NCBI GenBank assembly: GCA_016786665.1
Contig: JAEUVZ010000073.1
Location: forward strand, 1-64,000
From: Flavipsychrobacter sp.
GTDB taxonomy: Bacteria; Bacteroidota; Bacteroidia; Chitinophagales; Chitinophagaceae
DNA: 64,000 bases
Direction: 5' to 3'
The notes beneath the pieces were generated by a model that ran no database searches, was not told where the DNA came from, and saw only the letters and a list, made by a program, of their open reading frames with translations. Positions 16,397 to 28,526 of this stretch are shown piece by piece. Within the stretch, counting starts at the first letter, position 1; every line of letters starts with the position of its first letter. The translations under genes and the position numbers were made by a program.

Positions 16397-18106
16397 ATGC
16401 GCACTATAAGGTTTTTGATGTTGTTTCTGCTGGCGGGGATAAGCGCCCGGGCCCAGACGGTATGGCAGGGGGTGGTACGCGATGCCGAAGATAACACGCC
16501 CCTGGGTTTTTGTTCCGTAGGGGTGCGGGGTACCGACCGCGGCACGGTCACCAACGAAGATGGGGTATTCTCTATTTCCGCTAAAAGCACCGATACGCTC
16601 GCTTTTTATTATCTGGGGTACAAAAAGAAGCGGGTACCCGTGAGCGTGCTCCTGAAAGACACCGTGGTTTTGCTCCGCTCGTCAGCCAACAACCTGCAGG
16701 AAGTGACCATAAAGTATGATGAAGAGCGCCTGTACAAAATACTGCTGGCGTGCAAGAAGCAACTGGAAGACAGGAAAGCCATAAAGTCCAAGGCGTATTA
16801 CCAGTTGGAAACCAAGATTAATGATAAGCCGGTAGAGGTGCTGGAGTGCTACTACAATGCAGTGGTGAAGGGGGCGACAATAGAGAAGTTCCAGTATAAG
16901 AACGGACGGGTAGGGGTGGCAAAATACGATGGCCGCTACTTCGCCAGTATGAATACCTCTAAAGCGATACAAAATACCGACCTGACTCAGGAAAGCACTT
17001 ACCTGCCCAATACACCCCTCCAGATGGACCTCAAGAGCATGATGGAGCAATACAAGCTGTCTCAATTACCCTCCGATGAGAATATTTACCGCATAGCGTT
17101 TGTTCCTAAGAAAAACAAACGGCTGTTGTTCAAAGGGGAGATATGGATGGATAAAGAGAGTAGTGCTATTATGAAGATAGAAATGTCGTGCGATAGCGCC
17201 ACGGTACATCCGTTCGCGGCGGATGGCCTGGATAAGCTCGGCTACGTTTCCATCTACATTGGCCAGACATACCAGAACGATGAAGGTCCGGGGCCGTTGC
17301 ACCATATCGATTTTACCTACCAGTTCGACTATATAGACAGGTACAAGGCCGATGGCAAGATACACTCCAAAGCGCCAAAGCGCGCCCGTACAAAAGGGGT
17401 AGTATATTTTTACGACTTCAAGCGTCCATTCATCGCCCCATACTATAAGTACGATGTAAGCGAGGAAGACTACCAGAAGATTGCACTGCTTCCATACAAC
17501 GCCTTCTTTTGGGACAACTCCGAAGGGCTCATGCGCACTAAAGAACAGCAACGCTCCATAGACTTCCTGACACGCGAAGGGCAGTTGCTCAACTTTAAAG
17601 CCGGCAGCAACAGCAAAGTAGGATACGAAGATTTTGTGAAAACCAACAGCCTCGCCTGGTCCGATAGCACCCGGGTGATCATTACGCACAAGAACGAAGA
17701 CCTGATAAACAATCCAAAACCCTACCAGCTGAAAGCGCAGATATATATGGATGTGAATCGTGTGGGCGACTCGGTGCATCATTTTTCCGTGTCAGTTTTT
17801 GATGTAAAGAACACCTACTTTACCACCCGGCTGGATGATAAGATCAATTGCTTCGTCAATATTTATTTTGATATTTACGAGATAGAGCGCCTGCACATGG
17901 AAGATAAGCTGGAAGAGCGTTCCTACTCGGTAGAAGAGGTGGATGAGATATACAAGCGTGCGGTAAAGACAGCGGAACGCCTGGCAGCCGAGTTCGTCAG
18001 CGAAGCGCAGTTGGGCGACAATTACGACGCTATGAAAAAATGGAACACCTATGTATCAGATAACCTGGACATAGACAATATCAAAACATTCAAACTGAAT
18101 CGATAA
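16397..18106 (+). CDS. Secreted protein with N-terminal carboxypeptidase-regulatory-like (CarboxypepD_reg-like) domain
   Basis: The protein has 569 residues. The signal peptide ends at ISARAQ (about 20). Residues 22-95 form the CarboxypepD_reg-like/DUF4480 beta domain typical of Bacteroidota envelope proteins (GVVRDAEDNTPLGFCSVGV, GTVTNEDGVFSI, FYYLGYKKK). The rest (100-569) is an uncharacterised large domain, often annotated only as hypothetical, with GEIWMDKESSAIMKIEM as a recognisable strand. Unlike TonB receptors it lacks a plug and barrel. It precedes the DinB-like gene by 1 nt, so both are probably on one mRNA. Confidence 0.75.
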   Translation: MRTIRFLMLFLLAGISARAQTVWQGVVRDAEDNTPLGFCSVGVRGTDRGTVTNEDGVFSISAKSTDTLAFYYLGYKKKRVPVSVLLKDTVVLLRSSANNLQEVTIKYDEERLYKILLACKKQLEDRKAIKSKAYYQLETKINDKPVEVLECYYNAVVKGATIEKFQYKNGRVGVAKYDGRYFASMNTSKAIQNTDLTQESTYLPNTPLQMDLKSMMEQYKLSQLPSDENIYRIAFVPKKNKRLLFKGEIWMDKESSAIMKIEMSCDSATVHPFAADGLDKLGYVSIYIGQTYQNDEGPGPLHHIDFTYQFDYIDRYKADGKIHSKAPKRARTKGVVYFYDFKRPFIAPYYKYDVSEEDYQKIALLPYNAFFWDNSEGLMRTKEQQRSIDFLTREGQLLNFKAGSNSKVGYEDFVKTNSLAWSDSTRVIITHKNEDLINNPKPYQLKAQIYMDVNRVGDSVHHFSVSVFDVKNTYFTTRLDDKINCFVNIYFDIYEIERLHMEDKLEERSYSVEEVDEIYKRAVKTAERLAAEFVSEAQLGDNYDAMKKWNTYVSDNLDIDNIKTFKLNR

Positions 18107-18107
18107 C

Positions 18108-18563
18108 ATGCACCAGGCTATAGACAATATCCGTAAAGGCCGCTTATACGCCCTTAGTATGATTGAAGATCTTTCTGAGGCCCGGCTTAGCCACGTCCCT
18201 CCCGGCTTCAGCAACAACATTCTCTGGAACCTGGGTCACCTCGTAGCGGCGCAGGAAGGGGTGTGCTACAAACGCAATGGACTGGATGCCTATATAGCTG
18301 AGGAGTTCTGGCAGCGTTACCGGCCGGGCTCGCACCCGCAACGGGAAGCTGGTACGGCGGAAATAGCGCTGGTTAAGCAGGAGTTGCTGGAGTCGCTGCA
18401 GCGGTTGCAGGACGATTACACAGCCGGTAAGTTCAGTAACCCCGTGCCCTGGACCACACGTTACGGAATTGAGATAGCAACGATAGAAGACGCACTTAAT
18501 TTTCTCCAGGTTCACGATGGCATGCACCTGGGGTATATTATGGCATTGCGCAAGTTAATATAG
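18108..18563 (+). CDS. DinB/YfiT-family putative metal-dependent enzyme
   Basis: The protein has 151 residues. It belongs to the DinB_2 four-helix bundle type: NNILWNLGHLVAAQEGVCY provides the first His and VHDGMHLGYIMALRKL the other two, which together bind a divalent metal. In relatives this fold includes bacillithiol or mycothiol S-transferases. It is unrelated to the polymerase also named DinB. It begins 1 nt after the stop of the envelope-protein gene and is likely its co-transcribed partner. Confidence 0.85.
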   Translation: MHQAIDNIRKGRLYALSMIEDLSEARLSHVPPGFSNNILWNLGHLVAAQEGVCYKRNGLDAYIAEEFWQRYRPGSHPQREAGTAEIALVKQELLESLQRLQDDYTAGKFSNPVPWTTRYGIEIATIEDALNFLQVHDGMHLGYIMALRKLI

Positions 18564-18633
18564 TTCTGTTCCCGGAAAGGGGGATTGCGGAGCGCTGCCA
18601 TTTAGACTATCTTGCCGGTATAATTACAGCAGT

Positions 18634-20391
18634 ATGCGAATCCTTAAATTGTGCGCCGTAGCGGGTATCTTTCTTTCCGCCTGCGGTGGCGGCCAACAAA
18701 AGAGTATGAGCTCCTCAGCCGACCCGAAATTTGATGCCTACAAAGAGCGTTTCGTAGAGGCGCTCTGGAAAACATACCCGGGATGGGCGAGTTCCGTAGG
18801 GTATCATAACTACGACAGTGTACTGGTAGTGCCCGACGAGGCTGCCCGCCAGCGCGAACTGGCATTCAGCAAGGCGCACCTCGATTCCCTGGCGCAATTC
18901 GACCCCGCGGAGCTTTCCGATAACAACCGCATTGATTTGCAGATGATGAAGGCACAGCTGGAAAGCGCCGTTTGGGCCATCAATGAGTGGAGATCCCACG
19001 AGTGGGACCCCTCTCAGTTCAATGTGTCCGGCGCCTTCGCGGAAATACTTAACGGGAGCTACGATTCGCTTGATAACCGCCTGCGCAATATCTACCGCAA
19101 GTTGGCGAATGTGCCGGCCTACTACGAGGCGGCACGCAAGAGTATTGTTAACCCAACACAGGAACACACGGAACTGGCCATTGAGCAGACATTGGGAGGC
19201 GTCAGCGTGCTGGAGCAGGACCTGGCTGATGCGTTGTTGAAGTCAGCGCTCGGCGAGGACGAGAAGCGGCAGATGAAGGAACGGGCTACGCTGGCAGTTA
19301 CCGCCATGAGGGGATATGCAGACTGGCTGAAGGCGCTCCGTCCCGGTGCGGATGGTTGGCGCAGTTTCCGGGTCGGGAAAGAACGGTACAGTCGGAAGTT
19401 TGAGTATGATATCCAGTCTCGCTACACTGCCGAAGAGGTATACGGCAAAGCGCTTGCCCGTAAGAAGGAATTGCATGGTAAAATGTATCTGCTGGCCGAT
19501 AGTCTTTGGGCAAAGTATTTGGGCGCCACGCCCAGGCCTTCCGATAGCCTGCAGCTCATACGCAGCGTAATTGATAAAATTTCACTCACGCACACCACGC
19601 CCGATTCGTTCCAGGCGGCAATAGAGCGGCAGATACCCGTGCTCGTTCAGTTCATTAAGGATAAAAACCTCATTTATCTCGATCCTTCCCGTCCGTTGGT
19701 GGTCCGCAAGGAGCCGGCATATATGGCCGGTGTGGCGGGAGCGTCCATCAATGCTCCCGGCCCTTACGACAAAGGGGCCAATACCTACTATAATGTGGGT
19801 AGTCTCTCTGGTTGGCCCAATGACAAAGCCGAGAGTTTCCTTCGCGAGTACAACCATTATACGCTGCAGATATTAAATATTCACGAGGCGATACCCGGCC
19901 ACTACACACAGTTGGTGTACAGCAACCAGTCACCAAGTATCATAAAGGCTATTCTCGGCAATGGCACCATGATAGAAGGCTGGGCGGTGTACACCGAACT
20001 CATGATGCTGGAGAATGGGTATGGCAACAATGAGCCGGAAATGTGGCTGATGTATTATAAGTGGAACCTGCGCAGCACTTGCAATACCATCCTGGACCAC
20101 GATGTTCATGTTAATAATCTCAGTAAAGAAGCGGCCATGCATTTGCTGGTCAACGAAGCCTTCCAGCAGGAAGCCGAAGCCGCGGGCAAATGGCGCCGTG
20201 CCACACTTACCCAGGTGCAGCTCTGTTCCTACTTCACCGGCTTTATGGAAATATATGATTTGCGGGAAGAGTGGAAAGCCCGCCAGGGCGGCAAATTTGA
20301 CCTTAAGGCCTTCCACGAGAAATTCCTCGGCTATGGCAGTGCACCGGTTAAGTACATACGCGAGATGATGCTGAAGGAAGCGGGAGAATAG
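18634..20391 (+). CDS. DUF885-family lipoprotein, putative metallopeptidase
   Basis: The protein has 585 residues. The lipobox FLSAC-GGG (Cys about 17) marks a lipoprotein. The DUF885 signature HEAIPGHYTQ, near residue 420, holds two His and a Glu in an HExxx-H-like zinc site, and GTMIEGWAVYTELMMLENG gives the downstream Glu. The family resembles M3/M32-type peptidases; the substrate is unknown. It should act in the periplasm or on the inner face of the outer membrane. A bidirectional terminator separates it from katG. Confidence 0.88.
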   Translation: MRILKLCAVAGIFLSACGGGQQKSMSSSADPKFDAYKERFVEALWKTYPGWASSVGYHNYDSVLVVPDEAARQRELAFSKAHLDSLAQFDPAELSDNNRIDLQMMKAQLESAVWAINEWRSHEWDPSQFNVSGAFAEILNGSYDSLDNRLRNIYRKLANVPAYYEAARKSIVNPTQEHTELAIEQTLGGVSVLEQDLADALLKSALGEDEKRQMKERATLAVTAMRGYADWLKALRPGADGWRSFRVGKERYSRKFEYDIQSRYTAEEVYGKALARKKELHGKMYLLADSLWAKYLGATPRPSDSLQLIRSVIDKISLTHTTPDSFQAAIERQIPVLVQFIKDKNLIYLDPSRPLVVRKEPAYMAGVAGASINAPGPYDKGANTYYNVGSLSGWPNDKAESFLREYNHYTLQILNIHEAIPGHYTQLVYSNQSPSIIKAILGNGTMIEGWAVYTELMMLENGYGNNEPEMWLMYYKWNLRSTCNTILDHDVHVNNLSKEAAMHLLVNEAFQQEAEAAGKWRRATLTQVQLCSYFTGFMEIYDLREEWKARQGGKFDLKAFHEKFLGYGSAPVKYIREMMLKEAGE

Positions 20392-20420
20392 GCATAGTCC
20401 GGACAGTAATAGACAGAAAG

Positions 20421-20458
20421 AACGGAGGGCCCGCATTTGCAGGCCCTCCGTTCTGTTT
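20421..20458. terminator. Bidirectional terminator between DUF885 gene and katG
   Basis: AACGGAGGGCC (20421-20431) pairs with GGCCCTCCGTT (20442-20452). On the plus strand it is followed by CTGTTTTTT; on the minus strand by CTTTCTG. It serves the two convergent genes. Confidence 0.85.
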
Positions 20459-20470
20459 TTTGCTATTTAG

Positions 20471-22747
<2,277 letters not shown>

Positions 22748-22804
22748 TTATACGTTTTTTATGGTTGCGATTCTTGAAATTACTCACTACGGCCCTTTTT
22801 CCTG

Positions 22805-22819
22805 ATAGTTTATATCTAT
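22805..22819. promoter_or_regulatory. OxyR-type binding site upstream of katG
   Basis: ATAGTTTATATCTAT fits the OxyR core ATAG-N-T-NNN-A-N-CTAT at every fixed position. It lies 61-75 bp before the katG ATG, in the gap shared with the divergent sensor kinase gene. Confidence 0.55.
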
Positions 22820-22929
22820 TATCCCATCGTGGCGCACCTCCATTCTTATTCATGCGGTGGACTAGGTGCGGTGCGCTGGTGTATTTTCCCATATAATTTT
22901 TACTTTACAGGAAAACGAGGTTTATTATA

Positions 22930-25824
22930 GTGCCAGGTGCAATAGGTTATAAAGCGTCACGGCTGGGGAACATCTTGTTCTTAGTCTTGCTCGCTATTGC
23001 TTTTTCCGTGTCGGCCGCTGGTCAGCGACCCGCTTTTTTTGTCCTGGGAGAGGAGCAGTTCCGGGGCATACAGATTTATGATGTGATACAAGACGAACGG
23101 CACAACTATTGGTTCGCTACCAATGAGGGCCTTTATTACTACGACCATTACAATTACATGAGTGTCAACCTCCCGGGGGCGAAGAGTAAATCCGCTTTCG
23201 GTTTCGTGGCCGATACCGCGCGCCATATTATTTACTGTCATAACCTGAGCAAACAGGTGTTTCGCATCATCCGCGGAAGGTGTGAGCTGTTCTACGAACT
23301 AAAGGATGGGGAGGGTAGTGCCGATATGAGCCTGGCGGTAGCGGGCAACGGGGATGTGGTCATTGCCGCTCGCGCTGTTATAGTGCTCGATACCACAGGT
23401 AAGGTATGTTCCAGGTACACGGAGGCCGGCCGGTATCTCAGCCCGGCTTACCTGGCGGCTAATGGGGAGGTGCTGGTGTACCAGGGTGCGGGCGCTCCGT
23501 TGCTGTCCTATGCCAATGGCGTTCTGCGGAAGCGGGTTTTGCATTTCGCTCGGGGAGTAGAGGCCCCGCATATTGTTCAGTTTTTCAGCATCGGTAATGA
23601 TTGTTACGCTATCGACCTGGTGACGGGGCGGAATTACCGGTTTCATACAGCAGGCGCAACCTTTGAGGAGTTGCCCGGCAATGCGCGCAAGGGTGCGGCA
23701 GCTTCCTTGAGGGTGTACACTACCGGCGATGGTGCCTGGGTGGCGGGGGCTTTGCCCGGCGTTAGGTTCTTTCCCGGTGCGGTGCCGGTAGCAAGTAGTA
23801 CGGTACTGTACCAGGATTACTTTATATCTCACGTCTACCAGGACCACGAAGGCAATACGTTGTTGTCCACGTTCGATAAGGGAGTATTGGTCATCCCTGA
23901 CCTTAATATGGAGGATGCGATAGTGCCCTTTGCCGATGACCCCGTTCGTTCGGTACATACTACCGGTGAGCCGGGTAGTCTCTATATGGGCACCACGCGT
24001 GGCAAGCTGCTGCGCTATTCGCCTGCTGGCGTCACCATGCTCGATCAGGCCGGTTCCAAAGGTATAGAGGGAATTTATGTATCGTCGGGGCGAATACAAG
24101 TGGTGTACGATAATGGCAATTTATCGGCATTGCTCAGGAAAAGTGGGTTGTTAAAGGGAAAGGAAACGCCTTCGCTAAAAGATGCTGCAATCGTCTCGGA
24201 TGATGTATTCTACATGGCTACCAACCTGGGTATTTCAGAGGTAAACGTTGGCGCTGGGCGTAATTTTTCTATTGCCAACGTGCCTGGCCTTAATAGCCGC
24301 GGATATTTTATCGAGGCGGATAGCGAAACCGGGCTTGTCTATGGCTATACATCCGATGGTCTTTTTGTTCTTTCTCCGGGTGGCGCGCCACGCAGTATTC
24401 TATACCGCAACGCGCCTATAGTAGCCAATGGCATTTGCTGCGCAAGGGGTAAGGCGTATGTGAGCACACCGGCAAACGGCGTATTAGTTATTGATGATGC
24501 CAGCGTTGCAACAGCGATAGTGCCACGGGTGGAGGGTCGCCTGGAAGAGCTGCGCGACATACAGATTTACAACAATACAATTATAGGGCAATCCAGGAAC
24601 GGCCTGTACCAGTTTGCGATGGATGGCCGCATGCTTCGCGCCCTGCACATCGATTATCGTTTTTCAGGCAAGAAGGTGATTGATTTTTCCCTGCGGGGAG
24701 ATACGGCATGGGTATGCCACTCCGGCGGCGTGCAGCGGATAAATATGTCATACACTTCGCCCGTTAACGGTACTCCCGTTATACGGTTAGACAGTGTGCT
24801 GGTGAACGATGAGCCTTTTACGGCATCGGCGGGTACCGGCTTTGAGAGTCACCGGCGCAAGTTCGAGTTCATAGTTTCCTCGCCCACTCTGCGCGATAAG
24901 GAATACACCCGTTACCATTACCGGCTGCTCGGATACGATGACCGCTGGAAAGTACATACCTATACACAAAACCACATCGTGTACAATGCGCTTGCCCCGG
25001 GCGATTATACCATGGAGGTAAAAGTGGTTTGCAATGGCAGGGAAAGCGAAACGGTGAACTACTCTTTTCGCATTTCGCAACCTTTCTATCTCCGCTGGTA
25101 CTTTATTGCCGCGGCTATGATGGCATTTGTACTGCTGGTGTTGTTGGTGTATCAATGGCAGTTGCGCATACAGCGCCGCAGGGCGAAGCAGGTCAATGAG
25201 CTCAATGCTTCCCGCCTTACAGCCATCCGGTCGCAGATGAATCCGCATTTTATATTTAATGCGCTCAATTCCATCCAGGACCTGATTCTGAAGGGAAATG
25301 TAGAACAATCTTATTCGTATATCACCACTTTTTCCGACCTGATACGCCGGAGCCTCGATTATTCCGGCAAAGACCTTATCGATTTCGACCAGGAGCTGAA
25401 ACTGATAGAGCTTTACCTGGCGCTGGAGAAGCTCCGGTTCAAAAAGGACTTCCACTACACCATCAACACCGGTGGTGTTTCCGATATACAGATACCGCCC
25501 ATGTTGATTCAGCCGTTTATTGAGAATGCCATTGCGCACGGGTTGTTGCACAAGGAAGGGGCAAAGGAATTGACGGTTACGTTCCACCTTGCCGAAGCGC
25601 TGGTTTGCCGGATAGAAGACAATGGGGTAGGCCGCGAGCGGGCGCAGGCAATATTGAAGAGGCAGAGGGCGGGGCACGAGTCCTTTTCTGGCGAGGCGAT
25701 AAAAAGGCGCTTCGAGATTCTAAGCGAGATGTTCGGGGGCTCCTTTGGCTATGTGTACGAGGATAAAGAGAATGGGAGCGGTACGGTGGTTGTCTTAACA
25801 ATTCCGGCGGTAACGCACTACTAG
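22930..25824 (+). CDS. Sensor histidine kinase, LytS-type, with large periplasmic sensor domain
   Basis: The protein has 964 residues. The start is a GTG (22930); no ATG lies before the signal peptide (LGNILFLVLLAIAFSVSAAGQ). The periplasmic part (30-725) has degenerate propeller repeats (DERHNYWFATNEGLYYYDH) and a Y_Y_Y-like domain (YHYRLLGYDDRW, LAPGDYTMEVKV). One membrane helix follows (about 728-750), then the His_kinase domain: QMNPHFIFNALNSIQ (His about 773), FIENAIAHG and EDNGVGRE. It is paired with the LytTR regulator at 25901. Same architecture as the kinase at 8971-11850, but the sensor repeats are much less regular. Confidence 0.9.
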   Translation: MPGAIGYKASRLGNILFLVLLAIAFSVSAAGQRPAFFVLGEEQFRGIQIYDVIQDERHNYWFATNEGLYYYDHYNYMSVNLPGAKSKSAFGFVADTARHIIYCHNLSKQVFRIIRGRCELFYELKDGEGSADMSLAVAGNGDVVIAARAVIVLDTTGKVCSRYTEAGRYLSPAYLAANGEVLVYQGAGAPLLSYANGVLRKRVLHFARGVEAPHIVQFFSIGNDCYAIDLVTGRNYRFHTAGATFEELPGNARKGAAASLRVYTTGDGAWVAGALPGVRFFPGAVPVASSTVLYQDYFISHVYQDHEGNTLLSTFDKGVLVIPDLNMEDAIVPFADDPVRSVHTTGEPGSLYMGTTRGKLLRYSPAGVTMLDQAGSKGIEGIYVSSGRIQVVYDNGNLSALLRKSGLLKGKETPSLKDAAIVSDDVFYMATNLGISEVNVGAGRNFSIANVPGLNSRGYFIEADSETGLVYGYTSDGLFVLSPGGAPRSILYRNAPIVANGICCARGKAYVSTPANGVLVIDDASVATAIVPRVEGRLEELRDIQIYNNTIIGQSRNGLYQFAMDGRMLRALHIDYRFSGKKVIDFSLRGDTAWVCHSGGVQRINMSYTSPVNGTPVIRLDSVLVNDEPFTASAGTGFESHRRKFEFIVSSPTLRDKEYTRYHYRLLGYDDRWKVHTYTQNHIVYNALAPGDYTMEVKVVCNGRESETVNYSFRISQPFYLRWYFIAAAMMAFVLLVLLVYQWQLRIQRRRAKQVNELNASRLTAIRSQMNPHFIFNALNSIQDLILKGNVEQSYSYITTFSDLIRRSLDYSGKDLIDFDQELKLIELYLALEKLRFKKDFHYTINTGGVSDIQIPPMLIQPFIENAIAHGLLHKEGAKELTVTFHLAEALVCRIEDNGVGRERAQAILKRQRAGHESFSGEAIKRRFEILSEMFGGSFGYVYEDKENGSGTVVVLTIPAVTHY

Positions 25825-25900
25825 TCCATTCCTGAAAAAAATCGGTTCATTGCCTCAATTCTTTAGGCGGGTGTAGGCTGAATAGTTATATTTAAAGCGA

Positions 25901-26644
25901 ATGGAACAGCTGAAAGCTATTATAGTGGATGATGAAGAAAGCGCGCGAGATGTGCTGGAGAGTTTGTTAACCCGGTTTTGTCCGGAGGTTGTGGTCACGG
26001 CCAAATGTGCCAATATTCCCGAGGCGGTGGAAGAGGTAGCCAGGATGAAGCCCGATGTCGTATTTCTTGATATACGCATGCCTCAGTATGCGGGCTTTGA
26101 AATCGTAAACTTTTTCCCTTCCCCCGATTTCGACATCATTTTCGTAACGGCATACGAGGAGTATGCGGTACGCGCTTTCGAGGTCGCAGCCGTAGACTAT
26201 CTGCTAAAGCCGGTGGATATTGACCGGTTGAAACTGGCTATGGGCCGGGTGAAGCCACAGCGGGGTATGCCCAGGGCCGAAGGCCAGATGGCGATGCTCA
26301 GCGATGCGCTGGAAGGTAAACCGGTGAATAAGATTATGGTGACCGACAAAGGGCACCAGCACATATTGGAGGTAGATGCTATTGTGGCTATTGAGGCGAT
26401 GGAGTCTTATTGTATCATACATGCTGCCACTCGCAAGTACACGGTGAGCAAGAACCTCAAACATTTTGAAACTACTCTGGCCGGTCTCGATGCATTTCTT
26501 CGGGTGCATAAGTCGTGGATGATAAATAAGGCGTTCCTCGTTCACTACTCTCGCTCCGAGCTCACGATACATCTCAAAACCGGGCTGGTGGCCCGCTTGT
26601 CAAAGTACAAGAAGGCGGAGTTTGAGTCCGCCATTACCCGGTAA
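25901..26644 (+). CDS. LytTR-family response regulator
   Basis: The protein has 247 residues. The receiver carries IIVDDEESA, Asp in DVVFLDIRMPQYAG, and YLLKPVDIDR; the LytTR domain (about 145-240) has IVAIEAMESYCIIH and FLRVHKSWMINKAFL. It is 76 nt downstream of its kinase. The next gene, a T9SS cargo protein, is a likely target, because the palindrome at 26695-26710 and an 11-bp repeat shared with the leader of this gene lie in their promoter regions. It is a paralogue of the regulator at 8200-8955. Confidence 0.92.
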   Translation: MEQLKAIIVDDEESARDVLESLLTRFCPEVVVTAKCANIPEAVEEVARMKPDVVFLDIRMPQYAGFEIVNFFPSPDFDIIFVTAYEEYAVRAFEVAAVDYLLKPVDIDRLKLAMGRVKPQRGMPRAEGQMAMLSDALEGKPVNKIMVTDKGHQHILEVDAIVAIEAMESYCIIHAATRKYTVSKNLKHFETTLAGLDAFLRVHKSWMINKAFLVHYSRSELTIHLKTGLVARLSKYKKAEFESAITR

Positions 26645-26694
26645 GGCCTCTGGCCGTTGCTGTTTTAGTCCGTTACCAAGTTTGTTTGGCCATT

Positions 26695-26710
26695 CCTGAA
26701 TAGTTTCAGG
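26695..26710. promoter_or_regulatory. Palindrome in the promoter region of the T9SS YCF48-like gene
   Basis: CCTGAA-tagt-TTCAGG is a perfect inverted repeat about 50 bp before the ATG. The overlapping 11-mer CCATTCCTGAA also occurs at 25826-25836, before the regulator gene. This is possibly a regulator site. Confidence 0.4.
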
Positions 26711-26759
26711 TATTCTTTCGCGTGGGGGCGTAGTCTTGCAGGTAACTAATCTTAACTGT

Positions 26760-27950
26760 ATGAAAAATAAATGCTACACTTATCTCCGGAGGTTCTTTGG
26801 TGTTTCCGCTCTCGTGCTTGCGGCAGGTATCCCCCGCACTGCATCGGCGCAGAATTGGACCAGCCAGGTTTCGGGCGTTTCAGCAGCGCTGAATGGCGTG
26901 TTTTTTACCTCTTCGGAAGATGGTTTCGCCGTTGGCAGCGTGGGCACCATACTTTCCACTACCGATAGCGGTAATACCTGGGTAGACAACTCCACCGGCT
27001 CTGTTACCTATCATGGTGTTTACTTTGTTTCCCCCTCACAGGGCTATATCGTGGGCGACAATGGTACGGTACTGGCCACAGCCAATGGCGGCGGAGCATG
27101 GAATGTATCATTGTCAGGCGCGCCCTTTCCTGCCTATGCTGTCTTCTTCATATCCCCAACGCATGGTTGGGTTGTTGGAGGTAACGGCTCGTTGCTGGCT
27201 ACTACCAATTCGGGGGGTAACTGGAATCAGAAATCTACAGGAACACCTTTTACCCTTCGTGCGGTACATTTTGTTTCCGATACGCTCGGCTGGTTCGTAG
27301 GCGATGTGGGCACTATTAAGGTGAGCAACGATAGTGGCAATACCTGGACTACCCAAACATCGGGCGTTACGGCTACATTGTACTCGGTATATTTTCACGA
27401 TGAGTCGCTGGGCTGGGCCGTTGGGGGAAACGGTACCATATTGCACACCTCCAATGGCGGCAGTACATGGACGGCACAGGTGTCGGGCACTACCAATAAT
27501 CTTACACGCGTGCAGTTTGTTTCTGCTACCGAAGGGTGGGCAAGCGGCTCGGCCGGTACAATAATCAAAACGACCGACGGCGGGGCCAATTGGGTGCCGA
27601 TGGTCTCAGGCACCTCTGCGTTCCTTTCTTGCATACACATGCTTTCGGCCGATTTAGGTTGGGTAGTGGGCGCTTCGGGTAAGATCATGCGCTTTGAGAC
27701 ACCGGTATCGGTTTCAGAAGTAGAGAATGCCGAACTGCAAGCCCTGGTCTATCCCAACCCTGCCGGTAGCGAAGTGTACATACAAGCCACCGGCAAAGTA
27801 CAGCAGGTTGCGATATTTGATATCACTGGCGCGCTTGTCCGCGTCGAAAGTTCAAATTCTTTCTCTGTAGCATCGCTCGCTTCCGGCACCTACATGCTCC
27901 GTATCACAACAGAAAACGCTACCGGTGTATTCCGCCTTGTTCGCCAATAG
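26760..27950 (+). CDS. Secreted YCF48/BNR-repeat propeller protein with T9SS sorting domain
   Basis: The protein has 396 residues from the ATG at 26760 (MKNKCYTYLRRFF); the in-frame upstream start lies in the promoter region. The signal peptide ends near TASAQ. Seven propeller blades of YCF48/BNR type repeat at about 43-residue spacing, each with GW-VG--GTI--T-NGG-TW (for example LGWAVGGNGTILHTSNGGSTW). The C-terminal type A T9SS domain is VYPNPAGSEVYI, ITGALV, GTYMLRI and VFRLVRQ. It should be surface-attached or released. A bidirectional terminator follows. Confidence 0.88.
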   Translation: MKNKCYTYLRRFFGVSALVLAAGIPRTASAQNWTSQVSGVSAALNGVFFTSSEDGFAVGSVGTILSTTDSGNTWVDNSTGSVTYHGVYFVSPSQGYIVGDNGTVLATANGGGAWNVSLSGAPFPAYAVFFISPTHGWVVGGNGSLLATTNSGGNWNQKSTGTPFTLRAVHFVSDTLGWFVGDVGTIKVSNDSGNTWTTQTSGVTATLYSVYFHDESLGWAVGGNGTILHTSNGGSTWTAQVSGTTNNLTRVQFVSATEGWASGSAGTIIKTTDGGANWVPMVSGTSAFLSCIHMLSADLGWVVGASGKIMRFETPVSVSEVENAELQALVYPNPAGSEVYIQATGKVQQVAIFDITGALVRVESSNSFSVASLASGTYMLRITTENATGVFRLVRQ

Positions 27951-27966
27951 TAATAGCACCACAGTA

Positions 27967-28007
27967 AAAAAAGCAAATGGCCCCTTTTTAGGAGCCATTT
28001 GCTTTTT
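27967..28007. terminator. Bidirectional terminator
   Basis: AAAAAGCAAATGGC, CCCTTTTTAGGA loop region, GCCATTTGCTTTTT: a 10-13 bp stem with T-runs on both strands. It lies between the T9SS gene and the convergent YeeE-type gene. Confidence 0.85.
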
Positions 28008-28017
28008 ATGCGGTTCA

Positions 28018-28518
28018 TTAGTGTGGCAGCCGCTCACGAAAATATCCATATACCCATGTGCCGGCTATAGCGCTCAGCAGGGTTACCAGCACGGTGAAGG
28101 CGCCGGTGCCTATCTGCGCGAACAATGGCCCCGGGCAGGCTCCCGTCATCGCCCAGCCAAGGCCGAACAGTAGTCCGCCTATTACTTGGCCTTTGTTGAA
28201 TTTTTTGGGATGGAACACTACTTCTTCCCCTTCTATGGTTTTGATCTTTCGTTTTTTAATGAGCCATACCGATAGCATGCCCACCACTACGGCTGTCCCT
28301 ATCACGCCATACATATGGAAGCTTTCCAGCCGGAACATCTCCTGTATCCGGAACCACGAAACGATTTCCGCCTTTACGAACGTAATGCCGAAGAAAAGAC
28401 CTACTATGAGGTATTTTATATGGCTGTACCACCGCTCCTGCAATTGGGAGTCGTTAGTGCAGATGGTGTCAAGCGAGCGGGTTTCGTAGTCTTGCTGCAT
28501 TAATTGATTATTGTTCAT
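28018..28518 (-). CDS. YeeE/YedE-family (DUF6691) membrane protein, second half-transporter
   Basis: The protein has 166 residues and about four membrane helices (35-53, 70-86, 110-127, 138-158). The family signature [13 protein letters not shown] carries a conserved Cys. YeeE/YedE proteins (TsuA relatives) take up thiosulfate or similar sulfur species through a chain of Cys residues. It follows the companion half at 28527 by 8 nt, so two short proteins probably make one transporter, as in other Bacteroidota. Together with thioredoxin they form one operon behind an operator-bearing promoter at 29439-29482. Confidence 0.85.
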   Translation of the reverse strand: MNNNQLMQQDYETRSLDTICTNDSQLQERWYSHIKYLIVGLFFGITFVKAEIVSWFRIQEMFRLESFHMYGVIGTAVVVGMLSVWLIKKRKIKTIEGEEVVFHPKKFNKGQVIGGLLFGLGWAMTGACPGPLFAQIGTGAFTVLVTLLSAIAGTWVYGYFRERLPH

Positions 28519-28526
28519 TGTGTTTT

